From an uncultured Clostridia bacterium (lineage in GTDB: Bacteria; Bacillota; Clostridia; Oscillospirales; Ruminococcaceae), in NCBI GenBank assembly GCA_947624675.1, contig CANQLI010000009.1, positions 1-64,000 on the forward strand: a stretch of 64,000 bases of DNA, read 5' to 3'. Positions 49,363 through 58,597 of this stretch are shown piece by piece (the first letter of the stretch is position 1; each line of letters opens with the position of its first letter). The notes beneath the pieces are model-generated. The model worked only from the letters and a program-made list of their open reading frames with translations, did no database searches and was not told the DNA's origin. The position numbers were made by a program, and so were the translations under genes.

Positions 49363-50176
49363 GAACGCTGTCGCAAAGCTTTGTGTAAAGGCAAATCTCA
49401 AGCTGCCGCAAAGCCTTGAAGAACGAATAAAGGAATGCTCTTTGTATGAAGAATCACAGGCAGGGAAAAGTGTGTTTTGTGATCTTCTGGATAATATAGA
49501 CGCAGCAAAAAGCGAGAACATACCGATCTGTCAGGATACGGGTATGGCTGTTGTATTTGCAGAGGTCGGACAGGAAGTACATATAGTAAACGGTGATTTT
49601 GAGGAAGCGATAAACAGTGGAGTGGCAAAGGGCTATACCGAAGGTCTTTTGAGAAAAAGTGTTGTGTCCGATCCGTTTGAAAGGGTTAATACAAACGACA
49701 ACACTCCTGCCGTTATTCATACTAAAATAGTGCCGGGCGATAAAATCAAGCTGATGGTTGCGCCGAAGGGCTTCGGAAGTGAGAATATGTCGGCACTTAA
49801 AATGATGACGCCGTCAGTTACCGAAGATGAGATAATAGGCTTTGTAACGGAAGTTGTTTCAAAAGCCGGAAGCAATCCGTGTCCTCCAATAGTTGTAGGA
49901 GTAGGAATAGGCGGAGATTTTGAGCTGTGTGCTTATTTGGCGAAAAAAGCTTTATGCAGAGATGTAAGTAAAAGAAATGCTAATAAGCGATATGCTGAAC
50001 TTGAAGAGAAAATGCTTAAAAGTATAAACGAACTTGGAATAGGACCGCAGGGCTTTGGAGGAGCCGTAACTGCAATGGCGGTGAATATAGAACAGTCTGC
50101 GACTCACATTGCAGGGCTCCCGGTAGCAGTTAATATAGGCTGTCATGTCACAAGGCACGCAAGTGTTATAATTTAG
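49334..50176 (+). CDS. fumA: Class I fumarate hydratase (or tartrate dehydratase) alpha subunit, without beta subunit
   Basis: 280 residues. Iron-sulfur hydro-lyase alpha fold with [48 protein letters not shown] and [19 protein letters not shown]; cysteines at CQDTG, NPCPP and [10 protein letters not shown] serve the [4Fe-4S] cluster. The beta subunit, normally the next gene, is absent; an ABC-permease remnant follows after 22 bp. The enzyme needs the beta subunit, so it must be encoded elsewhere or the activity is lost. Confidence 0.92.
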   Translation: MREIKALEIENAVAKLCVKANLKLPQSLEERIKECSLYEESQAGKSVFCDLLDNIDAAKSENIPICQDTGMAVVFAEVGQEVHIVNGDFEEAINSGVAKGYTEGLLRKSVVSDPFERVNTNDNTPAVIHTKIVPGDKIKLMVAPKGFGSENMSALKMMTPSVTEDEIIGFVTEVVSKAGSNPCPPIVVGVGIGGDFELCAYLAKKALCRDVSKRNANKRYAELEEKMLKSINELGIGPQGFGGAVTAMAVNIEQSATHIAGLPVAVNIGCHVTRHASVII

Positions 50177-50198
50177 AAAAATAAATGTTATTATATAA

Positions 50199-50918
50199 CA
50201 AGATGTGGTTATCGGGCTTGTAGGAGGACAGCTTATATCATCAATACTTGCAGTATCTTGTGTGACCGTTGCCTTCTGTTCAAACTTTCTGATTGTACAG
50301 GACAAAGTCAACGGCACAATAAAGGATTTTAAAATATCTCCTGTTAAACATAATATACTGTCGATTGGCTACTATATAGCGGCGTTGATTTCAACTTTAG
50401 TTATCTGTTTTACTGCAACAGGTATATGTCTTGTTTATTCGGCTGTTATAGGGTGGTATATGTCGTTTACAGATGTGATTCTTTTATTCCTTGATGTACT
50501 GCTTCTTGTCCTTTTCGGAACTGCTTTATCCTCGATCATCAACTTTTTCTTATCAACACAAGGACAGATTTCTGCCGTAGGAACAATTATAAGTGCGGGA
50601 TACGGATTTATTTGCGGCGCATATATGCCGATTTCGTCATTCGGGGAAGGATTGCAAAAGATAGTTGCGTTTTTACCAAGCACATATGGTACGGTTCTTG
50701 TTCGTAATCACTCAATGCAAGGCGTTCTTACGGAAATGCTAAATCAAGGTATCCCCGCTAAAATAGTCGAAAATATAAAGGATTCGATTGATATTAACTT
50801 TGATTTTTTTGAAAACCGAGTGGGTATTTTAACAATGTATATGGTACTTGGCATCACTACTGTTGTGTTGATAGGACTATACATTATTCTGACCGCTTTA
50901 AAGAAGGATAAAATATGA
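50199..50918 (+). pseudogene. ABC-2 permease, 5'-truncated
   Basis: Open from just after a TAA at 50196-50198; best start is GTG 50205. About 238 residues with six hydrophobic segments (IGLVGGQLISSILAVSCVTVAF, IGYYIAALISTLVICFTATGI and so on) and the family core QDKVNGTIKDFKISPVK and GFICGAYMPISSFG. The N-terminal TM and large extracellular loop and the partner ATPase are missing. Likely a rearrangement scrap next to the orphan fumarase gene. Confidence 0.75.
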
Positions 50919-51062
50919 GTTTACTCAAATAACAAGGACGATCTTTTTTATGATGTGAAAAAGAGTTGTCGTTAAGTCACATATTTGATAACTAATTGTG
51001 AAAAACTAAATAATCAGCAATGTAACGATCATCGCAAGATATAGATGTTTACAAAATAAAAC

Positions 51063-51099
51063 AAGCCTTCGAAAACTTAAATTTCGAAGGCTTGTTTTT
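51063..51099. terminator. Terminator after rpsI
   Basis: AAGCCTTCGAAA (51063-51074) and TTTCGAAGGCTT (51082-51093) form a perfect 12-bp stem with T-runs on both strands. Confidence 0.9.
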
Positions 51100-51111
51100 A
51101 ATGATAAATAA

Positions 51112-51513
51112 TTATCTCTTACTAAACTGCGGAGCGCGTCTTGCAGCTTTTAAGCCGTACTTCTTTCTTTCCTTCATTCTCGGGTCACGAGTAAGGAAAC
51201 CGGCTGCCTTAAGTGTAGGACGAAGCTCTTCGCTGTATTCAAGGAGAGCTCTTGCAATACCGTGCCTGATAGCGCCGGCCTGACCTGTAACGCCGCCGCC
51301 GGCAACCGTGCAAACGATGTCAAAGTTCTCCTCGTTACCTGTGAGGGTAAGAGGCTGACGAACTATAAGCTTTAAGGTCTCAAGACCAAAATAATCATCG
51401 ATATTTCTTCCGTTTATAGTTATAGCACCTGTTCCCTGATAAACACGGACTCTGGCAACAGAATGCTTTCTTCTTCCTGTTCCATAGTAATATGGTGACT
51501 TGGATTCGTACAT
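51112..51513 (-). CDS. rpsI: 30S ribosomal protein S9
   Basis: 133 residues, family length. [21 protein letters not shown] near the start, [19 protein letters not shown] in the middle and the basic ending [18 protein letters not shown]. Second gene of the rplM-rpsI operon. Confidence 0.98.
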   Translation of the reverse strand: MYESKSPYYYGTGRRKHSVARVRVYQGTGAITINGRNIDDYFGLETLKLIVRQPLTLTGNEENFDIVCTVAGGGVTGQAGAIRHGIARALLEYSEELRPTLKAAGFLTRDPRMKERKKYGLKAARRAPQFSKR

Positions 51514-51536
51514 AATTAAAGCTCCTTTCTCCTATA

Positions 51537-51965
51537 TTATAACTCGCAAACCTCAGGCATCTGAGCTGCGTGTTTGTGTTCTGCACCCTTGTAAACTCTT
51601 AGACGGGTAGCCGCCTTTCTTCCGAGAGTGTTGTTTGGAAGCATTCCCGTAACAGCAAGCGTCATAGCCTTGTCTGATCTTTCTGACATAAGCTTTGAAT
51701 ACTTGACTTCTTTAAGTCCGCCGATCCAACCGGTGTGCCATCTGTAAAACTTTTGATCAAGCTTTTTACCTGTAAGAACAGCTTTGTCGGTGTTGATGAT
51801 GATAACATGATCGCCGCAGTCTGCGTGAGGAGCATAGGTCGGCTTATGTTTTCCTCGAAGAATGTGGGCCGCCTTGGCAGCAACTCTTCCGAGAGGCTTT
51901 CCGGCAGCATCAATTACATACCACTTGCGTGTTATGTCGTTTGTCTTTGGCATATAAGTTGACAT
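51537..51965 (-). CDS. rplM: 50S ribosomal protein L13
   Basis: 142 residues. RKWYVIDAAGKPLGRVAAKAAHIL, HADCGDHVIIINTDKAVLTGKKLDQKFYRWHTG and GMLPNNTLGRKAATRLRVYKGAEHKHAAQ. Transcribed from the minus-strand promoter at 52041-52069. Confidence 0.98.
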   Translation of the reverse strand: MSTYMPKTNDITRKWYVIDAAGKPLGRVAAKAAHILRGKHKPTYAPHADCGDHVIIINTDKAVLTGKKLDQKFYRWHTGWIGGLKEVKYSKLMSERSDKAMTLAVTGMLPNNTLGRKAATRLRVYKGAEHKHAAQMPEVCEL

Positions 51966-52034
51966 AAATCTTTTCCTCCATAAATTTTGATTTCCAAGCT
52001 CTGCTTTACAGCATATGGCAGAGCAAACGCAACA

Positions 52035-52069
52035 TTGACAATTATATATCTCAAATTTATAATTGTCAA
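52035..52069. promoter_or_regulatory. Palindromic pair of divergent consensus promoters
   Basis: TTGACAATTATA (52035-52046) and TATAATTGTCAA (52058-52069) are exact complements. Read on either strand this gives TTGACA, a 17-bp spacer and TATAAT. The minus-strand one drives rplM-rpsI; the plus-strand one would fire into the 3' end of the convergent TtcA-like gene (antisense). The rest of the 51966-52184 gap shows no gene. Confidence 0.8.
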
Positions 52070-52184
52070 GTTAAATTTTTCTAAAATTTAAAATATATCA
52101 CATTTTCTTTAAGTTTCTCTTTAATTTTCTTTAATTCTCTTTAAAACTCGTAAATCATTTCATTGTTTACAGTTTGTTAATATT

Positions 52185-52907
52185 TTACTGTCTAAATCCC
52201 CAATCGTCTACACCGCTTCTTCTTAAAGCGCCGAATATCCTGTCGCTGAAGCCGCTGTCAAGGCGATTTTTTTCTCTGAGCCATTCTTTGTATTCTTCGC
52301 GCTTGGTATGTCCGTCAGCGGGACACCTGCTTTTTACTATTGTAATCTCGCTTTTTGAAGCAGCCTTTTTAATATCTCTCTCGGTCGCAAATACAAGGGG
52401 ACGGATAAGCGTTATATCTTTTCTTGAAAGATAACTTTTGGGAGCGAAGCAGCCTATTCTTCCTTCGATAAAAAGATTCATCATAAATGTTTCCACAACA
52501 TCGTCCTTGTGGTGACCGAGAGCTAGCTTGTTACAGCCGAGAGCTTTTGTCATATCGTGTAAAGCGCCCCTTCTCATTCTGGCGCACAACGAGCACGGGT
52601 GTTCTTCTTTCCTTACATCAAAAACTATTCTGCCGATTTCTGTTCTCTGTATGTGATACTCAACATTGAGTTTTTCGCAAAGCTCTTCAACAGGGGAGTA
52701 ATCGGTAGTGATGCCGCCAAACTGAGGATCAAGTGTTATACCGACTATTTCAAAATCAATTCCGATAAATTTCCTGAGTCTTGAAAGCCCGGAAAGCAAA
52801 ACAAGACTGTCCTTTCCGCCGGATATACCCACGGCGATTCTGTCACCGTTCTGTATAAGATCAAATTCAACAACAGCTTTTCGCATACATCCTAAAATCT
52901 TCTGCAT
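52185..52907 (-). CDS. ttcA: TtcA-family tRNA thiolation-type PP-loop protein
   Basis: 240 residues from ATG 52905-52907 (MQKILGCMRKAVV), AAGGTGATAA ahead. PP-loop SGGKDSLVLL, conserved CSLCARMRRGALHD (CxxC) and GHHKDDVVETFMMNL, and C-terminal RCPADGHTKREEY. TtcA makes 2-thiocytidine-32 in tRNA and binds an iron-sulfur cluster via these cysteines. Stand-alone with its promoter region at 52908-53000. Confidence 0.88.
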   Translation of the reverse strand: MQKILGCMRKAVVEFDLIQNGDRIAVGISGGKDSLVLLSGLSRLRKFIGIDFEIVGITLDPQFGGITTDYSPVEELCEKLNVEYHIQRTEIGRIVFDVRKEEHPCSLCARMRRGALHDMTKALGCNKLALGHHKDDVVETFMMNLFIEGRIGCFAPKSYLSRKDITLIRPLVFATERDIKKAASKSEITIVKSRCPADGHTKREEYKEWLREKNRLDSGFSDRIFGALRRSGVDDWGFRQ

Positions 52908-53035
52908 AATTATCACCTTAAGAGAAACATTCACAAATGAAAGTATAACATAACAAAAAGGTTTTGTCTACACTAAGGTTTTATATTTAAAGTAATATGC
53001 TTTGTAGTGGTCGGATAAAAATTTTGCTGAAGTGC

Positions 53036-53062
53036 TTGACAAACAATAAATATATGATATAA
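53036..53062 (+). promoter_or_regulatory. Promoter of the metal-efflux operon
   Basis: TTGACA (53036-53041), short 15-bp spacer and an extended -10, TGATATAAT (53054-53062). The TATAAT is 5 bp from the operator. Confidence 0.75.
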
Positions 53063-53066
53063 TAGA

Positions 53067-53086
53067 CATATGAACAATCATTCATA
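53067..53086 (+). promoter_or_regulatory. ArsR/SmtB-type operator
   Basis: ATATGAA (53067-53073), 6-bp centre, TTCATAT (53080-53086): a perfect 7-bp inverted repeat of the type bound by CadC/SmtB/ZiaR-family repressors, placed between the -10 box and the ribosome binding site of the repressor gene. Confidence 0.85.
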
Positions 53087-53102
53087 TAAAGGAGGAAGAG
53101 TG

Positions 53103-53462
53103 ATGGCTGAGATAAAAAATGAGCACAGAGAATGCGGCGGAATGAATATAGAAAAGGTAAAAATGCTTGAGAATGAGATACACGGAGCGGAGGAAGCTTA
53201 TGAACTTTCTGAGCTGTTTAAGGTGTTGGGCGATTCGACAAGACTTAGGATTTTATTTACACTTGAAAAAGGAGAAATGTGCGTCTGTGATATAGTTGAG
53301 CTTGTTGATGTCACACAGTCGGCGGTTTCTCATCAGCTTAGAGTTTTAAAGCAGGCAAGACTTATAAAGTACCGTAGAGAGGGAAAAAGCGTTATTTACT
53401 CTATTGCGGACGACCATGTCAAAACGATAATAGATATGGCTTTGGAACATGTAAACGAATAA
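53103..53462 (+). CDS. ArsR/SmtB-family metal-responsive repressor
   Basis: 119 residues from ATG 53103 (MAEIKNEH), AAAGGAGGAAG ahead; an earlier ATG at 53070 lies inside the operator. Winged helix: LSELFKVLGDSTRLRILFTLEKGEMCVCDIVELVDVTQSAVSHQLRVLKQARLIKYRREGK. ELCVCDI-type cysteines, and C-terminal DDHVKTIIDMALEHVNE with His/Asp, fit an alpha5-type Zn/Cd sensor such as CzrA/SmtB, with a possible alpha3N CxC site as well. Represses its own operon until Zn/Cd rises. Confidence 0.93.
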   Translation: MAEIKNEHRECGGMNIEKVKMLENEIHGAEEAYELSELFKVLGDSTRLRILFTLEKGEMCVCDIVELVDVTQSAVSHQLRVLKQARLIKYRREGKSVIYSIADDHVKTIIDMALEHVNE

Positions 53463-53490
53463 ATGAATAAGCTTTAAAAGGGGATTGAGT

Positions 53491-55569
53491 ATGCAGAAAT
53501 CAGTTTTATATTTACAGGGGCTTGATTGTCCTAACTGTACAGAAAAAATAGCCGAGAGAATCAAAAAGCTGTCGTCTGTAAAAAACAGTGAGCTCAGCTT
53601 TGTGTCAAAAAAGCTGACTTATGACGAAGTGGATAAAACGGCTTTAAGTGACATTAAGAAAATTGTTAAGGAGATAGAGCCCGATGTAAAGGTCGTCGAA
53701 GAAAAGTCGGACGATGATGAAAAAGACGCAACGCTTTTTGATCTGGTAAGGCTTATAGCTTCACTTTTAATATTTGCGGTATCATTTATCCCTATGCCAA
53801 AGGTAATTACTATCTGCCTGATAGTCTTGGCATATCTTGTATCGGGATATGATGTTGTCATCGGTTGTGTAAAAAACATAATAAAGCTTCGCCCGTTTGA
53901 CGAATGCTTTCTTATGACTATTGCGACCGCAGGAGCTTTTTTACTTGGCGAATATCACGAGGCGGCGGCTGTTATGATATTCTATCAGACAGGTGAGCTT
54001 TTTCAAAGCTATGCCGTAAAGCGTTCAAGAAAATCTATTACAAGTCTGCTTGCGCTGCGCCCGGACAAGGTAAGTGTTATGAGAAACGGTGAGATCATAT
54101 CTCTTGCTCCGGAAGAGGTTAGTATCGGTGATATAATCAGGCTTAAAGCAGGTGAAAGAGTTCCGATCGACTGTAAGCTGTTAGATACCGATGCGGACTT
54201 TGATATGTCAGCCCTTACAGGGGAATCGGTACCTGTCTTGGTCAACAAAAACGGGGAGGTATTATCAGGCAGCATAAATCTTACAAGGACAGTTGAGCTG
54301 GAGGTAATAAGACCGTTTGTTGAATCAGCGATGTCAAAGATACTTGATATGGTAGAAAACGCCTCGTCAAAAAAGGCGAGAGCCGAGCGCTTTATAACAA
54401 AGTTTGCAAGGGTATATACGCCGGTCGTAGTCATCTCTGCTTTGCTGCTTGCATTCATACCTTATCTGGTATCGGGATTTTCTTTTGAGATATTTAAGAT
54501 GTGGGGTTACAGAGCGCTGTTGTTCTTAGTAGTGTCGTGTCCTTGTGCGCTTGTCGTATCTGTTCCCCTCGGATTTTTTGCAGGCATAGGCGGAGCTTCA
54601 AGAAAGGGAATACTTATAAAGGGCGCAAATAGTATCGAAACTATGTCAAAAGTAAGGAGGATAGCCTTTGATAAAACCGGCACTTTGACAACAGGACGCT
54701 TTAAGGTGAGCCGGATCACAGCTCAGAATGCTGATGAGAATGAGGTGTTGAGACTTTGCGCTTATGCTGAAATGAATTCAAACCACCCGATAGCGAAAAG
54801 CATTGTTGAGGAGTATTTGAGCCGTGGTGAACGCCTTGACGGTGAGCTTGTATCCGATGTCAATGAGGTTTCGGGAAAGGGAATAACAGCAAGCCTTGGC
54901 GGAAAGCTCATTTTAGCAGGCAACTCGCTGCTGCTGACCGAACACGGAATCAATGTCGGCGCTGTTGAGAATTCGTCTACTTGTGTATATGTTGGTTATG
55001 ACGGTGAATATATTGGATGCGTTACACTTGAGGATGAGATAAAGAAAAACGCGAAGAATATGGTAACTAAGCTGAATGATATGGATATTGAGTCGGTTAT
55101 GCTCACCGGCGACAGGGAATCTTCCGCATCAGCTGTTGCAAAGCGGCTGGGTGTATCGGACTATCATTCCGAGCTTCTTCCAAAAGACAAGGTGGATTAT
55201 GTTGAAAAGATGTTAAGACTTGACGGTGTAACTGCTTTTGCCGGGGACGGAATAAACGATGCTCCTGTTCTGGCAAGAGCCGATATAGGTATATCTATGG
55301 GAGCGCTCGGCTCGGATATAGCAATAGAAACTGCCGATGCGGTTATTATGAATGACGATGTAGGAAAGATCATCACCCTTATAAACGCTTGCAGAAAAAC
55401 GATGAAGATAGTAAAAACAAACATCGTGTTTGCCATACTGATAAAGCTGATCGTGCTTGTTCTGGGAGCTATCGGATACGCAAATATGTGGTTTGCGGTA
55501 TTTGCCGATGTGGGAGTTGCGCTCATATGTGTTTTAAATTCTCTGAGGGCGCTCAAGGTAAAAGAATGA
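53491..55569 (+). CDS. cadA: Heavy-metal P1B-type ATPase (Zn2+/Cd2+ exporter)
   Basis: 692 residues from ATG 53491. One HMA domain with GLDCPNCTEKI; TGES loop ALTGESVPV; CPC metal site VVSCPCALVVSVPLG; phosphorylation DKTGTLTTG; HP motif NSNHPIAKS; hinge GDGINDAPVLARADIGISMG; last TMs with LIKL and FADVGVA, the K and DxG of the Zn/Cd/Pb (ZntA/CadA) group. It is cotranscribed with its repressor gene. Confidence 0.95.
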   Translation: MQKSVLYLQGLDCPNCTEKIAERIKKLSSVKNSELSFVSKKLTYDEVDKTALSDIKKIVKEIEPDVKVVEEKSDDDEKDATLFDLVRLIASLLIFAVSFIPMPKVITICLIVLAYLVSGYDVVIGCVKNIIKLRPFDECFLMTIATAGAFLLGEYHEAAAVMIFYQTGELFQSYAVKRSRKSITSLLALRPDKVSVMRNGEIISLAPEEVSIGDIIRLKAGERVPIDCKLLDTDADFDMSALTGESVPVLVNKNGEVLSGSINLTRTVELEVIRPFVESAMSKILDMVENASSKKARAERFITKFARVYTPVVVISALLLAFIPYLVSGFSFEIFKMWGYRALLFLVVSCPCALVVSVPLGFFAGIGGASRKGILIKGANSIETMSKVRRIAFDKTGTLTTGRFKVSRITAQNADENEVLRLCAYAEMNSNHPIAKSIVEEYLSRGERLDGELVSDVNEVSGKGITASLGGKLILAGNSLLLTEHGINVGAVENSSTCVYVGYDGEYIGCVTLEDEIKKNAKNMVTKLNDMDIESVMLTGDRESSASAVAKRLGVSDYHSELLPKDKVDYVEKMLRLDGVTAFAGDGINDAPVLARADIGISMGALGSDIAIETADAVIMNDDVGKIITLINACRKTMKIVKTNIVFAILIKLIVLVLGAIGYANMWFAVFADVGVALICVLNSLRALKVKE

Positions 55570-55575
55570 TATTTT

Positions 55576-55605
55576 AACAGACAATAGGGTATTCTATTGT
55601 CTGTT
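55576..55605. terminator. Bidirectional terminator between cadA and hydE
   Basis: AACAGACAATAG (55576-55587) and CTATTGTCTGTT (55594-55605), perfect 12-bp stem, between convergent genes. Confidence 0.85.
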
Positions 55606-55613
55606 ACGTTTTA

Positions 55614-56651
55614 TTACGACAATGTCTTTGCGTCACCTCTGTCAGTTACGATTCTGTATCCGACTGAATTCACTCTGCGTTCAAGACATCCTCTGCACTG
55701 AGCTGATTCCTCACCTGTGCATATCTTATTGTCATAAAGCTCGTATTTTTTTCTTGTGCTTACGGGAGAAAGATTCGGCATAACTACATTTGCGCCGCAG
55801 GAAAGTCCAAGCTCACGACCGTTAGGGTGAATAGTGCCAAGAGCGGTAGTTGCGGGAATAAGAGATTTTGGAAAGATAAGGCGCAAAATTGAAATAAGTC
55901 TTAAAGTAAGCTTAAAGCTTCCGCTTTTAAAGTCCTTAAACGGCGTGTCCTTATGAGAAATAAAAGGACCGATTCCGATCATATCGGGCTTAAGGCTTTG
56001 TAAAAACCGAAGGTCCTCTATAAGACATTCGGTAGTCTGAAAAGGGCTTCCCACCATAAATCCTGAGCCGACCTGATAGCCGATCTCCTTCAGGTCGTAA
56101 AGGCATCTTTTTCTGTTTTTAAGGCTCATTGAGCTTGGATGAAGTTGTTTGTAGTGATCTTCATTAGCTGTTTCGTGGCGGAGGAGATACCTGTCCGCTC
56201 CGGCATTAAAGTAATCGATATAGCTTTGCTTTGACCGTTCTCCTATTGAAAGCGTGACCGCACAATCAGGATAAGCTGTCTTTATGTTTAAAACTATCTT
56301 ACAGATGTCTTTGTCAGTATAGCTAAGATCCTCACCGCCCTGAAGCACAAATGTCCTGAAGCCGAGCTTATAGCCCTCGTCGCAGCAGTTATATATTTCC
56401 TGTTTTGAGAGCCTATACCGTTCACAGCTTTTGTTTTCTGCTCTTATACCGCAGTAAAAGCAGTTGTTTTTACAATAGTTTGAGAATTCTATAAGACCTC
56501 TTATATAAACATCTTTTCCGTAATAATGCTGCCGTACTCTGTCAGCGGAGCTTTTCAGCTCATCATCGTATATATCAGACTCAAGTAGCTCTTTAAACTC
56601 AATATCACTTAAATCACATTCGTTTATAAGCTTATTTATTATCGTCATCAA
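55614..56651 (-). CDS. hydE: [FeFe]-hydrogenase H-cluster maturase HydE (radical SAM)
   Basis: 345 residues. Radical SAM cysteines CKNNCFYCGI, GGED loop FVLQGGEDLSYTD, ETANEDHYKQLHPSSMSLKNR, and C-terminal GANVVMPNLSPVSTRKKYELYDNK as in HydE. Required with HydF and HydG to build the diiron subcluster of hydrogenase, so the organism should make H2. Its start overlaps the mnmA stop by 20 bp; hydF/hydG are not in the window. Confidence 0.93.
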   Translation of the reverse strand: MMTIINKLINECDLSDIEFKELLESDIYDDELKSSADRVRQHYYGKDVYIRGLIEFSNYCKNNCFYCGIRAENKSCERYRLSKQEIYNCCDEGYKLGFRTFVLQGGEDLSYTDKDICKIVLNIKTAYPDCAVTLSIGERSKQSYIDYFNAGADRYLLRHETANEDHYKQLHPSSMSLKNRKRCLYDLKEIGYQVGSGFMVGSPFQTTECLIEDLRFLQSLKPDMIGIGPFISHKDTPFKDFKSGSFKLTLRLISILRLIFPKSLIPATTALGTIHPNGRELGLSCGANVVMPNLSPVSTRKKYELYDNKICTGEESAQCRGCLERRVNSVGYRIVTDRGDAKTLS

Positions 56652-57744
56652 AGCACCCCGCTTTCACGATAGTTGCGCCTCCGACAACTGTGTCACCGTC
56701 ATAAAGTACGACAGCCTGTCCTTTTGTAATAGCTCTTTGAGGCTCGTCAAATTTTACATATATCCTGCCATCGGAAAGCTCACGCACGACTGCTGGCTGT
56801 TCTGACTGGCGATAGCGTACCTTAGCTTTTACCCTGATAGGTGTGTCTATTTTTTCTACCGAAATAAGGTTCACATTATCCGCGATAAGTGAATCGGAAT
56901 AAAGATCCTTTTCGTCACCCAAAACCACCTCATTGGTATCGGTTCGTATCTCGGTGACATATAAAGGAGATGTATGTGAGATACCAAGACCTCTTCGCTG
57001 ACCGATAGTGTAGTGGGATATGCCCTTGTGCATACCAAAGATATGTCCGTCTTTTGATATAAAGTTTCCGGGCTTAGCCGAATTTTTCGTGTGATTTTCG
57101 ATAAAAGCCGCGTAATCTCCGTCAGGAACAAAGCATATGTCCTGACTGTCTTTTTTTTCTGCATTTATAAAGCCGTTTTGTGCTGCTGTCTGACGGACCT
57201 CACTTTTTGTAAGATTGCCGAGAGGAAAGAATATATGACTGAGCTGCTCCTGAGTGAGCATATACAAAACATAACTTTGATCCTTTGATATGTCCACAGC
57301 TTTTTTAAGAATATATCTTCCGCTTGATAAATCCCTCTCAACTCTTGCATAGTGTCCCGTTACGACAAGGTCAAAGCCAAGCTCCTTCATTCTCAAAAAC
57401 AATTTATCAAACTTAAGGCTTCTGTTACATTCTATACAAGGATTCGGAGTTGCGCCGGAAAGATACGATGAAACAAAATTGTTTATCACGCATTCTTGAA
57501 ATTTATCTGAAAAATTAAACACATAGTAAGGAATATCAAGCCGTGCGGCAACGCTTTTTGCGTCCTCGACATCTGATAAGGAACAGCAGCTTTTTTCACG
57601 GCTTATGTTTATATTATCGTTTGAGAAAAGCTTCATTGTAGCGCCGATACACTCATAGCCCATTTGTTTTGTCAAAAGGGCAGCAACCGATGAGTCAACA
57701 CCGCCGCTCATAGCTATTATAGCTTTTTTACACATCTTTATCAC
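56632..57744 (-). CDS. mnmA: tRNA-specific 2-thiouridylase MnmA
   Basis: 370 residues. PP-loop AMSGGVDSSVAALL, catalytic cysteines in NPCIECNRSLKF and KKDSQDICFVPDGDY, GHYARVER and KPGNFISKDGHIFGMHKGISHYTIGQRRGLGI. Thiolates U34 of Lys/Glu/Gln tRNAs using a cysteine-desulfurase-derived persulfide. Translationally overlaps hydE, perhaps sharing the sulfur/Fe-S theme only by accident. Confidence 0.97.
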   Translation of the reverse strand: MIKMCKKAIIAMSGGVDSSVAALLTKQMGYECIGATMKLFSNDNINISREKSCCSLSDVEDAKSVAARLDIPYYVFNFSDKFQECVINNFVSSYLSGATPNPCIECNRSLKFDKLFLRMKELGFDLVVTGHYARVERDLSSGRYILKKAVDISKDQSYVLYMLTQEQLSHIFFPLGNLTKSEVRQTAAQNGFINAEKKDSQDICFVPDGDYAAFIENHTKNSAKPGNFISKDGHIFGMHKGISHYTIGQRRGLGISHTSPLYVTEIRTDTNEVVLGDEKDLYSDSLIADNVNLISVEKIDTPIRVKAKVRYRQSEQPAVVRELSDGRIYVKFDEPQRAITKGQAVVLYDGDTVVGGATIVKAGCFDDDNK

Positions 57745-57880
57745 CCTGAAAGTTTTAATAATCTTATTTTAACACAATTATTTAAATTTCACAATAGCGT
57801 ATTGCGGGTAAAAAAATACTTGACAAAATTCATTTGATTTGGTAAAATACAGAAGTAAATTAAACAGCACATTATGAACG

Positions 57881-57955
57881 ACACATGTAGCGCTTTGCGT
57901 GTAAATCTGATTACGGTACGCCATAATCAAATTGCAAAGGGCCGTGTGTTTTTTT
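57881..57955 (+). ncRNA. Structured leader RNA with terminator-like end
   Basis: ACACA (57881-57885) pairs with TGTGT (57945-57949) and CTTTGC (57893-57898) with GCAAAG (57934-57939), leaving an asymmetric internal loop; an inner hairpin TGATTA (57908-57913)/TAATCA (57924-57929) has a CGGTACGCCA loop. Seven T's follow. It precedes the DUF2798 gene by 26 bp. I do not recognise a known riboswitch class. Confidence 0.5.
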
Positions 57956-57980
57956 GTGCTTTAAATCAGGAGGAATCTGT

Positions 57981-58530
57981 TATGCCAAATAATCAATTTC
58001 AAAGAATGGTATTTGCGTTTTTAACGGTTTTGGTCACCGTTCACGCATATGTTTTTTTCAGTCTTTATGTGGTAAACGGCTCGGCAATTATGCTGGCAAA
58101 CAACAAGACAAGTGTGATAGACGCAATAAACACTCAAGGCGGAGTTTATATGTTCGGAAGTTATATGCCTATATGGGCGGTCGTGATAATAGAATTTGCT
58201 TTTGCGTACATTCTTGAAATACTTGTGGGAAGTCCGTGTTCATTTAAACTGGCTGGTAAGGTTTTTGACATAAATAAAACTCACCCTGTTATTTTTGAAA
58301 CAGCTATTATATGTGCCACGGTTGCGATAATGTGTCCGGCGATGAGTCTAATTGCTGCAATAATTTACTATCCGTTTTATATGGGGTTTGACATAATAAC
58401 GCTTATAGCTAATTGGTTCAGACTTGTTTGCTTTAACTTTCCGTTTGCTTTTTTTACACAGCTGTTTTTCATCCAGCCGCTTATACGAACATTGTTCAGA
58501 TTTATTTTTAGAATAAGAGTACATAATTAA
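57981..58530 (+). CDS. DUF2798-type membrane protein
   Basis: 182 residues from ATG 57981 (MPNNQFQRMVFAF), with AGGAGG 9 bp ahead; upstream in-frame codons lie in the structured leader. Four TM helices in two repeated units (FAFLTVLVTVHAYVFFSLYVV ... FAFAYILEILVGSPCSFKLA and TAIICATVAIMCPAMSLIAA ... WFRLVCFNFPFAFFTQLFFIQPLIRTLFR). The paired 'NxxFAxxxQ(L)' endings are DUF2798 features. Function unknown. Confidence 0.8.
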
Positions 58531-58597
58531 ACTAAACCGCTTGAACAAACCCTCCTGATATGGTATTATATTATTGATACGATACAGGAGGATTTTT

